Below are positions 22,922-30,756 of a DNA stretch of 34,304 nucleotides, one piece after another. Where the stretch lies: assembly GCA_964398945.1 (NCBI GenBank), contig CAYNOT010000030.1, positions 1 to 34,304 of the forward strand, in the 5' to 3' direction. This stretch comes from JBGTGG01 sp964398945 (lineage in GTDB: Bacteria; Bacteroidota; Bacteroidia; Cytophagales; Cyclobacteriaceae). Both the position numbers and the translations under genes were made by a program. Under the pieces are notes generated by a model. The model searched no databases. It was not told where the DNA came from and worked only from the letters and a program-made list of their open reading frames with translations. Each line of letters opens with the position of its first letter. Within the stretch, counting starts at the first letter, position 1.

Positions 22922-23383
22922 ATGGATTTGGGTGAAGAAATCAAAAATTGCGCGATTGATCATCTTCCAAATGACCAGTTTGTGGTTGATCTAACGGTTT
23001 CCTCAGGGAAGGCCCCAAAGAAGATAACCATAACAATAGACGGAGACAAAGGAGTTGGGATTGACGATTGTGCTCTACTGAGCCGTGCAATCTCGACTAA
23101 GCTTGAGGAACTGGGTCTGGAAGAGCAGGTTCAAAACCTTGAGGTTACTACCCCTGGATTGGATAAGCCACTGAAGATTATCCGCCAATATCTCAAAAAT
23201 ATTGGCCGAAGGGTGAAAATCCAATGGCTCGATAAAACAGTCGAAGGGAAACTGTGTGCTGCTACTGAGGAATCAGTAACGCTTCAGGTTGAGAAAGGAA
23301 AAGGAAATAAAAAGGAAGTCACCGAGGAGGTGATCCCATATACTGAAATAAAGAATACGTTTGTATTGGTTTCATTTAAATGA
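22922..23383 (+). CDS. rimP: Ribosome maturation factor RimP
   Basis: RimP assists late maturation of the 30S subunit. The 153-residue protein has the N-terminal alpha/beta domain with ITIDGDKGVGIDDCALLSRAIS (about 38-59) and the conserved EVTTPGLDKPLK motif (about 76-87), then a C-terminal SH3-like barrel (GRRVKIQWLDKTVEGKL). The TPGLDKPL signature is diagnostic. It is the first gene of the universally conserved rimP-nusA-infB operon; nusA starts about 12 bases after its stop. Confidence 0.95.
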   Translation: MDLGEEIKNCAIDHLPNDQFVVDLTVSSGKAPKKITITIDGDKGVGIDDCALLSRAISTKLEELGLEEQVQNLEVTTPGLDKPLKIIRQYLKNIGRRVKIQWLDKTVEGKLCAATEESVTLQVEKGKGNKKEVTEEVIPYTEIKNTFVLVSFK

Positions 23384-23395
23384 TGTAAGAAGAAG

Positions 23396-24640
23396 ATGAT
23401 GGACACTGCAAATTTAGTTGAATCGTTTGCCGAATTCGCTAAGCAAAAGAATATCGACAGGCCTACAATGATTAGGATCCTGGAAGATGTGTTCCGAAAC
23501 ATGATTCGGAAGAAGTATGAAACGGATGATAACTTTGATATCATCGTGAATGCAGATAAAGGTGATTTGGAAATCTGGCGCTTCCGCGAAATTGTAGATG
23601 ACAATTCCGAAGATATTTGGGAGCACGATAAGATCAGCCTTTCGGATGCAAAGAAAATTGAACCTGATTTTGAAATCGGTGAAGAGGTTGCTGAAGAAAT
23701 TTTCCTTGAAGACTTCGGAAGAAGGGCGGTAACGACTGCACGGCAAACCCTTATCCAGAAAGTCAAAGACCTTGAAAAGGATATTTTGTTTCAAAAATAT
23801 GGTGAGCTTGTTGGCGAGATTATCGCTGGTGAAGTTTATCAGGTATTGAGCAGGGAAGTATTGTTGATCGATGCAGAGGGAAATGAAATTTCCATCCCTC
23901 GCTCGGAGCAAATTCCAAAAGATCGGTATAGAAAAGGAGAGAGCATTCGCGCCATTGTTCACAAAGTGGAAATGGTGAATGGCAATCCAAAAATTATTTT
24001 ATCAAGGACATCACCCGTTTTCCTTGAACGCTTGTTCGAACAGGAAGTTCCGGAAGTGTATGATGGCTTGATTACGATTAAGAAAGTTGTCCGTGAGCCA
24101 GGTGAGCGCGCGAAAGTTGCAGTGGAGTCTTACGATGATCGTATTGATCCTGTAGGGGCTTGTGTGGGAATGAAAGGATCGCGTATACACGCGATTGTTC
24201 GCGAATTGCAAAACGAAAACATTGATGTGATCAACTACACTGAAAACATTGAATTGTATTTGCAACGTGCATTGAGCCCTGCAAAAATTTCTTCGATCAA
24301 AGTAAATAAAGAAGAAGGCCGTGTGGCGGTATATTTAAAGCCGGACCAGGTATCACTTGCCATCGGTAAAGGAGGCTTGAACATTAAGTTGGCCAGCCGT
24401 CTTGCTGATTATGAGATTGATGTGTTCAGGGAACTCGGTGAGTTTGAAGAAGAAGATGTGGCATTGGATGAATTTAGCGATGAACTGGAAAGTTGGGTGA
24501 TCGATGAGCTCAAGAAAGTAGGATTGGATACAGCTAAAAGTGTGATTGCTTTGTCGCGAGAAGAACTGATGCGCAGAACTGATCTTGAAGAAGAGACCAT
24601 TGATACCATTTTCTTAGTGCTAAGCAAAGAGTTTGAATAA
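23396..24640 (+). CDS. nusA: Transcription termination/antitermination protein NusA
   Basis: NusA binds RNA polymerase and nascent RNA and modulates pausing, termination and antitermination. The 414-residue product has the N-terminal polymerase-binding domain (about 1-125), an S1 domain (about 130-200; GEIIAGEVYQVLSREVLLID), and two KH domains with GxxG loops (VGMKGSRI, about 260; AIGKGGLNI, about 323). A short acidic C-terminal part holds a helix-hairpin-helix-like segment (IDELKKVGLDTAKSVIALSREEL). The second Met (23399) is an equally possible start. The gap to infB is 49 bases, with no terminator visible. Confidence 0.96.
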   Translation: MMDTANLVESFAEFAKQKNIDRPTMIRILEDVFRNMIRKKYETDDNFDIIVNADKGDLEIWRFREIVDDNSEDIWEHDKISLSDAKKIEPDFEIGEEVAEEIFLEDFGRRAVTTARQTLIQKVKDLEKDILFQKYGELVGEIIAGEVYQVLSREVLLIDAEGNEISIPRSEQIPKDRYRKGESIRAIVHKVEMVNGNPKIILSRTSPVFLERLFEQEVPEVYDGLITIKKVVREPGERAKVAVESYDDRIDPVGACVGMKGSRIHAIVRELQNENIDVINYTENIELYLQRALSPAKISSIKVNKEEGRVAVYLKPDQVSLAIGKGGLNIKLASRLADYEIDVFRELGEFEEEDVALDEFSDELESWVIDELKKVGLDTAKSVIALSREELMRRTDLEEETIDTIFLVLSKEFE

Positions 24641-24689
24641 GGTTAACAATACGTTCATTAAAAAAACCTTAAAAAGATAATATTAGAAT

Positions 24690-27386
24690 ATGGCTGAAGA
24701 AAAATTGATACGGTTAAGTCAAGCGGCCAGAAAGCTTAATGTGGGACATAATACCATATTGGACTTTTTGGATGAAAAGGGATTTAAGGTTGAAAATAAC
24801 CCGAACGCTAAACTTACGCCCGATCAATTTGCTTTGCTTTCAAAGGAATTTGCAGCCTCCGCAACGGAGAAGAGGGAAGCTTCCGGATTGACAATCGGTC
24901 CAAAGCATGAAGATGTTGCAGTAGAACGGGAAACCATTCATCCGAAACAAAAAGATTCAGACGAAGAGAGCATCATGATCAAAAACCTGGGCTCTCAGGA
25001 GGTTGTTCACAAAGAGGAAGAAAAACCTGGCAAAGTAGAGCGGGAAAAACCAAAGCTTGAAGGAATAAAGGTTGTTGGTAAGATCGATCTACAACCAAAG
25101 AAGGAAGTCAAGGAAACCCCAAAGGAAGAAGTTAAAGAAGAAGTAAAGGAAAAGCCGGTTGTTGTAGAGAAAAAAGAAAAAGAAGTTCCTCCAACTCCGG
25201 TTAAAGAAGCAGTTGTTGAAGAGAAACCTGAACAGGAGTTAATTAAGGCACGCGCAGATAAGTTGCAGGGCCTTAAAGTGGTTGACAGAATTGAATTACC
25301 AAAGGATAAGAAGAAAGACCAACCTGTTGCTTCCTCCGATAAGAAAGAAGACGCAAGAAAAGGAAAACGTCCGAGGAGAAGAATCGGCCTTTCTGATAAT
25401 AAAGGTGGAGGTTCCAATCAAGCAAGTCAACAACAACGGCCCGCACGCGGAAAAGTACCCGGAAGGGCACAGAAAGCCGAGCCAACTGAAAAGGAAATTC
25501 AGGAACAAATCCGCGCTACACTTGCCAAGCTAAGTGGCGGTAGCAAAAAATCTTCCGGATCTAAATACAGGAGGGAGAAACGACAAGCCTACTCTGATTC
25601 TGAAGGGGAAAAATTATTGCAGGAGCAGGAAGAATCAAAAACATTAAAAGTAACAGAGTTCATTTCGGCCAGCGATTTGTCTTCATTGATGAACGTATCT
25701 GTAAATGATGTGATTTCTACTTGTTTGAGCCTGGGCATGTTCGTTTCGATCAACCAACGATTGGACGCTGAAGCCATTACAGTCATTGCCGATGAGTTCG
25801 GCTTTGATGTGAAATTTACATCTGCTGAAGAAGAATTGGATGTGATCGAAGATGAAGATGAAGAGCAGGATTTAAAACCACGCGCCCCGATTGTTACCAT
25901 CATGGGCCACGTTGACCACGGTAAAACTTCGTTACTTGATTTTATTCGTAAAACAAAAGTAACGTCAGGTGAAGCGGGTGGGATTACACAGCACATTGGA
26001 GCGTATGATGTAATCACCAAGAGCGGACAAAAAATTGCATTTCTGGATACACCGGGCCACGAAGCGTTTACCGCTATGCGTGCACGTGGTGCCAAGATTA
26101 CAGACGTGGCTATCATTGTGGTGGCTGCCGATGACAATGTGATGCCGCAAACAAAAGAAGCGATCAACCACGCGCAAGTTGCCGGGGTTCCGATTGTTAT
26201 CGCGATCAATAAAATTGACAAGCCCGGAGCAAATCCTGAAAAGGTAAAAGAAGCCCTTTCTGCGATCAACATTTTAGTTGAAGATTGGGGAGGTAAATAT
26301 CAGTGCCAGGAAATTTCTGCGAAGACAGGACAAGGTATTGAAGAGCTTTTGGAAAAAGTATTGTTGGAAGCGGAGGTATTGGATTTAAAAGCCAACCCAG
26401 GCAGAAATGCAGTGGGCAGTATCATTGAAGCTTCCCTTGATAAAGGACGCGGTTATGTAGCTACCTGTATGGTTCAAAACGGAACGTTAAAGGTTGGTGA
26501 TATTATGGTTGCCGGATCTTACTACGGTAGGGTGAAAGCGATCTTTGATGATACGGGAAAGAAAATCAAAGAAGCAGGCCCTTCCACTCCGGCTGTTGTT
26601 TTAGGATTGGATGGTGCTCCGCAAGCTGGTGAAAAAATCAACGTGATGGATTCGGATCGTGAGGCAAGGGAGATTGCCAACAAGCGCGGTCAGATCCAAC
26701 GTGAACAAAATATCAGGACGAAGAAACACATCACACTCGATGAGATTGGCCGCAGGCTTGCCATCGGAAGTTTCAAACAATTGAATGTAATTGTGAAAGC
26801 TGACGTGGATGGTTCTGTTGAAGCACTTTCTGATTCCTTGTTAAAACTTTCAACACCTGAAGTTCAGGTAGCGATTATCCATAGAGGTGTTGGACAAATT
26901 TCTGAATCGGATGTATTGTTGGCCTCTGCTTCGGATGCTATTATTCTTGGTTTCCAGGTGCGCCCATCTACTTCTGCGCGAAGCCTTGCCGAGAATGAAG
27001 AAATTGAAATCCGTTTGTACTCAATTATCTACGATGCCATCAATGAAGTAAAAGATGCCATGGAAGGTATGCTTGCACCGAAAGTTGAAGAAGTAATTGT
27101 AGGGAATGCAGAGGTGCGTGAAGTATTCAAAATATCGAAGGTAGGAACCATTGCAGGATGTATGGTGACAGACGGTTCTATAAAACGCGCCAATGCCATG
27201 CGTTTGATTCGCGATGGTATTGTGGTGTATGCGGGTAAACTAAATACCCTGAAGCGTTTCAAAGACGATGTTGCTGAAGTGAAATCTGGTTTCGATTGTG
27301 GTATCGGAATTGAGAACTTCAACGACATTAAAGAGGGCGATGTAATTGAAAGCTACGAGCAACGCGAAAGTAAGCGAACGCTTTAA
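24690..27386 (+). CDS. infB: Translation initiation factor IF-2
   Basis: IF-2 is the GTPase that brings initiator tRNA to the 30S subunit and promotes subunit joining. The 898-residue protein starts with an IF2-N helix motif (RLSQAARKLNVGHNTILDFL), followed by a long Lys/Glu/Pro-rich linker (about 85-300) and an Arg/Gly-rich patch. A second IF2-N domain lies at about 318-375. The G domain has GHVDHGKT (406-413), DTPGH (453-457) and NKID (507-510), with the catalytic His in the second. Domains II to IV follow, ending in YEQRESKRTL. All GTPase motifs are intact. An inverted repeat just after the stop separates it from the convergent isomerase gene. Confidence 0.97.
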   Translation: MAEEKLIRLSQAARKLNVGHNTILDFLDEKGFKVENNPNAKLTPDQFALLSKEFAASATEKREASGLTIGPKHEDVAVERETIHPKQKDSDEESIMIKNLGSQEVVHKEEEKPGKVEREKPKLEGIKVVGKIDLQPKKEVKETPKEEVKEEVKEKPVVVEKKEKEVPPTPVKEAVVEEKPEQELIKARADKLQGLKVVDRIELPKDKKKDQPVASSDKKEDARKGKRPRRRIGLSDNKGGGSNQASQQQRPARGKVPGRAQKAEPTEKEIQEQIRATLAKLSGGSKKSSGSKYRREKRQAYSDSEGEKLLQEQEESKTLKVTEFISASDLSSLMNVSVNDVISTCLSLGMFVSINQRLDAEAITVIADEFGFDVKFTSAEEELDVIEDEDEEQDLKPRAPIVTIMGHVDHGKTSLLDFIRKTKVTSGEAGGITQHIGAYDVITKSGQKIAFLDTPGHEAFTAMRARGAKITDVAIIVVAADDNVMPQTKEAINHAQVAGVPIVIAINKIDKPGANPEKVKEALSAINILVEDWGGKYQCQEISAKTGQGIEELLEKVLLEAEVLDLKANPGRNAVGSIIEASLDKGRGYVATCMVQNGTLKVGDIMVAGSYYGRVKAIFDDTGKKIKEAGPSTPAVVLGLDGAPQAGEKINVMDSDREAREIANKRGQIQREQNIRTKKHITLDEIGRRLAIGSFKQLNVIVKADVDGSVEALSDSLLKLSTPEVQVAIIHRGVGQISESDVLLASASDAIILGFQVRPSTSARSLAENEEIEIRLYSIIYDAINEVKDAMEGMLAPKVEEVIVGNAEVREVFKISKVGTIAGCMVTDGSIKRANAMRLIRDGIVVYAGKLNTLKRFKDDVAEVKSGFDCGIGIENFNDIKEGDVIESYEQRESKRTL

Positions 27387-27410
27387 TAAATTTTAGATTT
27401 GGCCATTTAT

Positions 27411-27447
27411 GATTTTAGATTTTGAGAGCAATCAAAAATCTTAAATC
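27411..27447. terminator. Inverted repeat between infB and the isomerase gene
   Basis: GATTTTAGATTTTGA (27411-27425) is nearly the reverse complement of the stretch at 27432-27447 (TCAAAAATCTTAAATC), with one mismatch and one bulge, around a 6-base loop. It lies between the stops of convergent genes and is a likely two-way transcript end. The arm contains GATTT-type direct repetition (ATTTTAGATTTG also at 27390-27401). Confidence 0.5.
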
Positions 27448-27452
27448 CCAGA

Positions 27453-28454
27453 TTATTTAATTTTATCCAATTCGGTTTTTAGGTAGTTGATGGATTCAAT
27501 CGGATCAGGATCAACTTTGTTTTCAACGGCCAGAAAATAGGATACCCAGTCGGTGAGGTGGATGAGGTAGTAATATTGTTCCAACAAGGAAGCGCCCTCC
27601 CCAATAATATCGATCACCGGGTTGGAAGCTTTTTCGAAAATATCGCGACAGATTTCCATTCTCTTTTCTACACGGGAATGATCGTGATCGGAGTAGAGGT
27701 AGATCACTTGCATTTTTGACAGCAAGTCTTCCGGAAATTTCCATCCTACCAATTCATTGTGGTTCATTTCAGGAAAGGTATTCACATGCGCCAGTTGCTT
27801 GGCGTTTTCATTAAGTTGTTGTTGAAAGCGAAGGGCCATTGCATGGAGGCGATCATCACAATAAATGATGGGGAACTTGCCCTTTAACTTTCGGGCAATT
27901 AATTCGGCTTCCGCCTGGATTCCTTTTTCACCACGATTCAAAAATTCGATGGCATTTTCGGTTTCTTTAATGAACGCTGCGCCAATAAGGTTGGTGTGGT
28001 AGAGCACATGCAACAACGCCACCATATTATACCCCAACATTGCTCGCGGGCTATCCGATCCTTCGGGCACCTGAAAATACAAGAGGTTATATTCCTTTGC
28101 CATGTCCAGCAATCTCCCTCCGGAAGAGACAATGATTATGTGTGCGCGCTTTAGCAAGGCTTTGTTTGTTGAAGCAATGGTCTCTTCGGTATTGCCGCTG
28201 TATGAGCAGGCAATAAACAACGTATGCGGACTAACAAATTGGGGGATGTTGTAGCTTTTACATACCGTGATCGGGATCGGTACTTTGCCGTAGGTTAGCG
28301 ATTCCACCAGGTTGGCACCAATTCCAGAGCCACCCATACCACACATCACGATATTTCGAATATCACTACCCGGCCTTACCAAATCAAATGACTCTCCAAT
28401 TTTAAGGGCGCTGGCAAGTTGGCGTGTAAAATCCTCAATGTATTTTTTAGTCAT
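27453..28454 (-). CDS. SIS-domain phosphoglucose/phosphomannose isomerase-like protein
   Basis: The 333-residue protein contains two SIS folds. The first sugar-phosphate site is MCGMGGSGIGANLVESL (about 37-53), followed by ACSYSGNTEETIAS (about 82-95) and VSSGGRLLDMAKEY (about 108-121). The second half has FPEMNHNELVGW, which in bifunctional phosphoglucose/phosphomannose isomerases carries the catalytic Glu and His. It should interconvert glucose-6-phosphate or mannose-6-phosphate with fructose-6-phosphate in the cytoplasm, and so feed nucleotide-sugar synthesis. Its promoter lies inside the start of the divergent yraN gene. Confidence 0.88.
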   Translation of the reverse strand: MTKKYIEDFTRQLASALKIGESFDLVRPGSDIRNIVMCGMGGSGIGANLVESLTYGKVPIPITVCKSYNIPQFVSPHTLFIACSYSGNTEETIASTNKALLKRAHIIIVSSGGRLLDMAKEYNLLYFQVPEGSDSPRAMLGYNMVALLHVLYHTNLIGAAFIKETENAIEFLNRGEKGIQAEAELIARKLKGKFPIIYCDDRLHAMALRFQQQLNENAKQLAHVNTFPEMNHNELVGWKFPEDLLSKMQVIYLYSDHDHSRVEKRMEICRDIFEKASNPVIDIIGEGASLLEQYYYLIHLTDWVSYFLAVENKVDPDPIESINYLKTELDKIK

Positions 28455-28476
28455 GGCAGGAATGGTAAATTCGTTT

Positions 28477-28508
28477 CAAAGGTATTTCTTATGACCGATA
28501 AAATCAAA
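28477..28508 (-). promoter_or_regulatory. Bacteroidota-type promoter for the isomerase gene
   Basis: On the minus strand TTTG (28505-28508), 20 bases, then TACCTTTG (28477-28484) match the consensus fully. The -33 box and part of the spacer lie within the first codons of yraN, so the two divergent genes share overlapping control DNA. Confidence 0.65.
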
Positions 28509-28841
28509 ACAGGAAATAAAGGTGAGGACATCGCGGCCAACTTCCTGATTGATAACGGGTATGAAATTATAGAACGTAACTATCGGTACAGGCACTCTGA
28601 AATTGACCTTATTGTGAAGAAAAATGACTTCCTCATTTTCGTTGAAGTCAAAACCCGGAGCTCAACTGATTTTGGAGAACCCGAAGAGTTTGTAACCGAT
28701 GGCCAGGTCGCCAAAATTTTTGAAGGTGCCGATGAATACATTTATGATTCAGACTGGCATGGCCCCATCCGCTTTGATATTGTTTCAGTGGTGCTGGATG
28801 GATCGGTAACGGTTACACATTTTGAAGATGCCTTTCATTAA
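28491..28841 (+). CDS. yraN: UPF0102 (YraN) endonuclease-like protein
   Basis: The 116-residue product matches the YraN family: GNKGEDIAANFLIDNGYEIIERNYR at the start, then SEIDLIVKKNDFLIFVEVKTRSS, the restriction-endonuclease-like core with Glu, Asp and the E-V-K triad. The function is not established; the fold suggests nuclease activity on branched or damaged DNA. I started it at the ATG at 28491, since upstream in-frame codons lie in the divergent isomerase gene. Its stop codon is part of the 20-bp stem that follows. Confidence 0.9.
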   Translation: MTDKIKTGNKGEDIAANFLIDNGYEIIERNYRYRHSEIDLIVKKNDFLIFVEVKTRSSTDFGEPEEFVTDGQVAKIFEGADEYIYDSDWHGPIRFDIVSVVLDGSVTVTHFEDAFH

Positions 28842-28889
28842 ACGCTGACAAAGCTTTTTTACTAAGCTTAAAAGCTTTGTCAGCGTTTA
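28839..28889. terminator. 20-bp perfect hairpin between yraN and gldB
   Basis: The arms at 28839-28858 and 28870-28889 are perfect reverse complements (core AACGCTGACAAAGCTTT) with an 11-base loop. The left arm begins with the yraN stop codon and the right arm ends 8 bases before the gldB stop. The inner part carries runs of T on the plus strand (28855-28860) and, through the complementary A run, on the minus strand. It should stop transcription from both sides. Confidence 0.7.
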
Positions 28890-28897
28890 TCAACAAA

Positions 28898-29914
28898 TTA
28901 CTTCGGTTTGTATTTCGATTCTTTAAAAAGCAATTGTGCATCGCTCATTTGCATGAGTTGGGGCAACGTTACTTCCGGATGATCTTTCATATACTTTTTT
29001 ACAATTTGCCACCCCACCCATTGCCCAATCCTTCCCGGACAGTCTTCGCCAACTTCAATTGTCTTCGGGCGATCGCCAAGAAAGCGTTGTTTATCGATAT
29101 GGTTGGTGGAAAACAAAATCTTGTCTTCAATGATGCGGTACCAAATCAGGTTTTCAAATTTCTTTGCTTCTTCAATTTCTTTTCCCGTGTAATTCATTAA
29201 AATACTATCCGCAACACACGGAAGCATGTGTTTGGCAAAGTAGTAGGATTTGCCATACGCTACCATATCTGCCACTACTGTTTTATCGGTTTGGTTTGTG
29301 GCATTGAAGGGATCACTGATTCCGAAAAGCAATAGGCAGGAAGGAACAATATTTTTAGGAGTATACTGGCGCAATAAATAATCATACATCTGCGGTCTGT
29401 ACGTTGCACCAGGGCCAATGTAAAAATCCAGGCCAATAATAATAAGCGAATCGCTTATGAATAAATCATTGTCGAGCCCGGAAATCACGGTCTGGATTTT
29501 CGGTGGATTAAAATCAGGATAGTAATATTTTAAATTCGTGAATGCTTCGTGAAATTGCGTTTGCAAAACAGAAACATCACCAAATGCTTTTTTTGTTTCC
29601 ATCAACAACGAATCCATGTGTGGATTGGTAAACTTTGAAAACAAGGTGTTGATGAAAACTGAATCGTTGGGGTATTCAGGGCGCCTGAAAAAATCATCAC
29701 GCACGGCGGGATAGGCAGAGAGCAAAGAAACCAATTCATCTTTTGTGTTGATCCCGACCAGCTTTTCCTGCAACTGCTCTATTTCAACCGTGAGCTGAAT
29801 GGAGGATGTATCAGGAGCAGTAACGCATTCGTTGGATTTATCACCACAAGAGGAGAGGAAGAGGACTAAAATGACAATAGATAAAGAGAAAAAATTCAGG
29901 AATGACGATTTCAT
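28898..29914 (-). CDS. gldB: Gliding motility lipoprotein GldB
   Basis: GldB is a lipoprotein needed for gliding in Flavobacterium, and it is retained widely in Bacteroidota, including non-gliders. The product has a signal and lipobox (LFLSSC), then a mostly helical mature domain. Family landmarks are GLDFYIGPGATYRPQMYDYLL in the middle and, at the C-terminus, GRIGQWVGWQIVKKYMKDHPEV followed by LLFKESKYKPK. I chose the Met at 29914; 29923 is also possible. The frame extends to 29935, but a promoter-like -7 box (29933-29940) covers that point. Its biochemical role is unknown. Confidence 0.9.
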   Translation of the reverse strand: MKSSFLNFFSLSIVILVLFLSSCGDKSNECVTAPDTSSIQLTVEIEQLQEKLVGINTKDELVSLLSAYPAVRDDFFRRPEYPNDSVFINTLFSKFTNPHMDSLLMETKKAFGDVSVLQTQFHEAFTNLKYYYPDFNPPKIQTVISGLDNDLFISDSLIIIGLDFYIGPGATYRPQMYDYLLRQYTPKNIVPSCLLLFGISDPFNATNQTDKTVVADMVAYGKSYYFAKHMLPCVADSILMNYTGKEIEEAKKFENLIWYRIIEDKILFSTNHIDKQRFLGDRPKTIEVGEDCPGRIGQWVGWQIVKKYMKDHPEVTLPQLMQMSDAQLLFKESKYKPK

Positions 29915-29932
29915 ATTCTTCATAAACAGCCA

Positions 29933-29964
29933 CAAAGATTGTTTATTGTTGGAGAATACCCAAT
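29933..29964 (-). promoter_or_regulatory. Candidate promoter for gldB
   Basis: On the minus strand an ATTG lies 20 bases before AATCTTTG (29933-29940), one mismatch in each box from TTTG / TAnnTTTG. The position fits a start at 29914 or 29923. Confidence 0.4.
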
Positions 29965-29972
29965 TGAAATTT

Positions 29973-30003
29973 TAACTTTAGCCGTGTTAGCCGTCAGACG
30001 GCT
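29973..30003 (+). promoter_or_regulatory. -7-like box and 15-bp palindrome before the reductase gene
   Basis: TAACTTTA (29973-29980), one mismatch from TAnnTTTG, is followed by AGCCGTCAGACGGCT (29989-30003), a perfect palindrome with 7-base arms about a single central A. It lies 20 bases before the reductase start. This is the geometry expected of a repressor site over the start of transcription, but it could also be a small mRNA hairpin. Confidence 0.4.
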
Positions 30004-30023
30004 TGCTCTAAATTGTAAAAAGC

Positions 30024-30566
30024 ATGGTGAAAACGAACAAAGTATTTATAGCCCGGAGTTTAGACGGATACATTGCCGGTAAAAATGGTGAGATTGATTG
30101 GCTTGAGATGGTCCCCAACCCGGATGGTTTGGATTTGGGATTCGTAAAATTCATGGAAGGGATCGATGCATTGATTATGGGACGTTCAACTTTTGAAACG
30201 GTATGTGGTTTTGATGGAAAGTGGTTTTACAATTGTCCTGTTTTTGTATGGAGTAGTACGCTGAAATCAATTCCTGAAAAATACAGTGATAAAGCAGCGC
30301 TGGTTACCGGAAGCATTCAAGATGTATTGGAAACCGTTCATCAAAAAGGATATGGCAGGCTTTATATTGATGGCGGAGTAACGATTCAAAGTTTTTTGAA
30401 AGAAGATTTAATTGATGAGATGATCATTACTACGATTCCCATTTTATTGGGTGAAGGAATCCCACTCTTTGGGGGACTAACCAAGCGGTTGGAATTTGAA
30501 CATGTTGAATCGCACGTTTTATTAAGCCAACTTGTACAGGATCATTATAGGCGAAAAAGAAAATAA
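30024..30566 (+). CDS. Dihydrofolate-reductase-fold protein (RibD C-terminal domain family)
   Basis: The 180-residue cytoplasmic protein belongs to the YyaP/YwjB-type branch of the RibD C-terminal / DHFR-like family. It shows KVFIARSLDGYIAGKNGEIDWL at the N-terminus, an NADPH-site segment ALIMGRSTFETV (about 49-60), GRLYIDGGVTIQSFLKEDLIDEMIITTIPILLGEGIPLFG (about 112-151) and a closing strand. It should be an NAD(P)H-dependent reductase; the substrate is unknown and it is not likely to be the essential FolA. A palindrome before its start may be an operator. Confidence 0.85.
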   Translation: MVKTNKVFIARSLDGYIAGKNGEIDWLEMVPNPDGLDLGFVKFMEGIDALIMGRSTFETVCGFDGKWFYNCPVFVWSSTLKSIPEKYSDKAALVTGSIQDVLETVHQKGYGRLYIDGGVTIQSFLKEDLIDEMIITTIPILLGEGIPLFGGLTKRLEFEHVESHVLLSQLVQDHYRRKRK

Positions 30567-30756
30567 CATGAATGAAAAAATCGTTCGCAGTTGCACAATG
30601 TTGTAGGGTTTTTTCAGATACCGGAACAGGTTCGGTATGGATACTGCCCCGAAACACAATCTTGTGAACGTATGTATATAATAAACATCATCGCAAATCC
30701 CCACAGGATTTATTCCGGGGTCTTTTAAATTTATTGGTTTTATAAAAATATTTAAA

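Noticed and set aside
23414..23962. 182-residue minus-strand frame inside nusA
   Set aside because: Antisense shadow; low-complexity and no recognisable domain.
25100..25320. Lys/Glu-rich repetitive coding in infB as a tandem repeat element
   Set aside because: The charged linker of IF-2 is normally of low complexity and variable; there is no exact repeat unit.
25589..26272. 227-residue minus-strand frame inside infB
   Set aside because: It mirrors the GTPase domain of IF-2, whose motifs are all intact on the plus strand; the Ser/Ala-rich product is typical of an antisense shadow.
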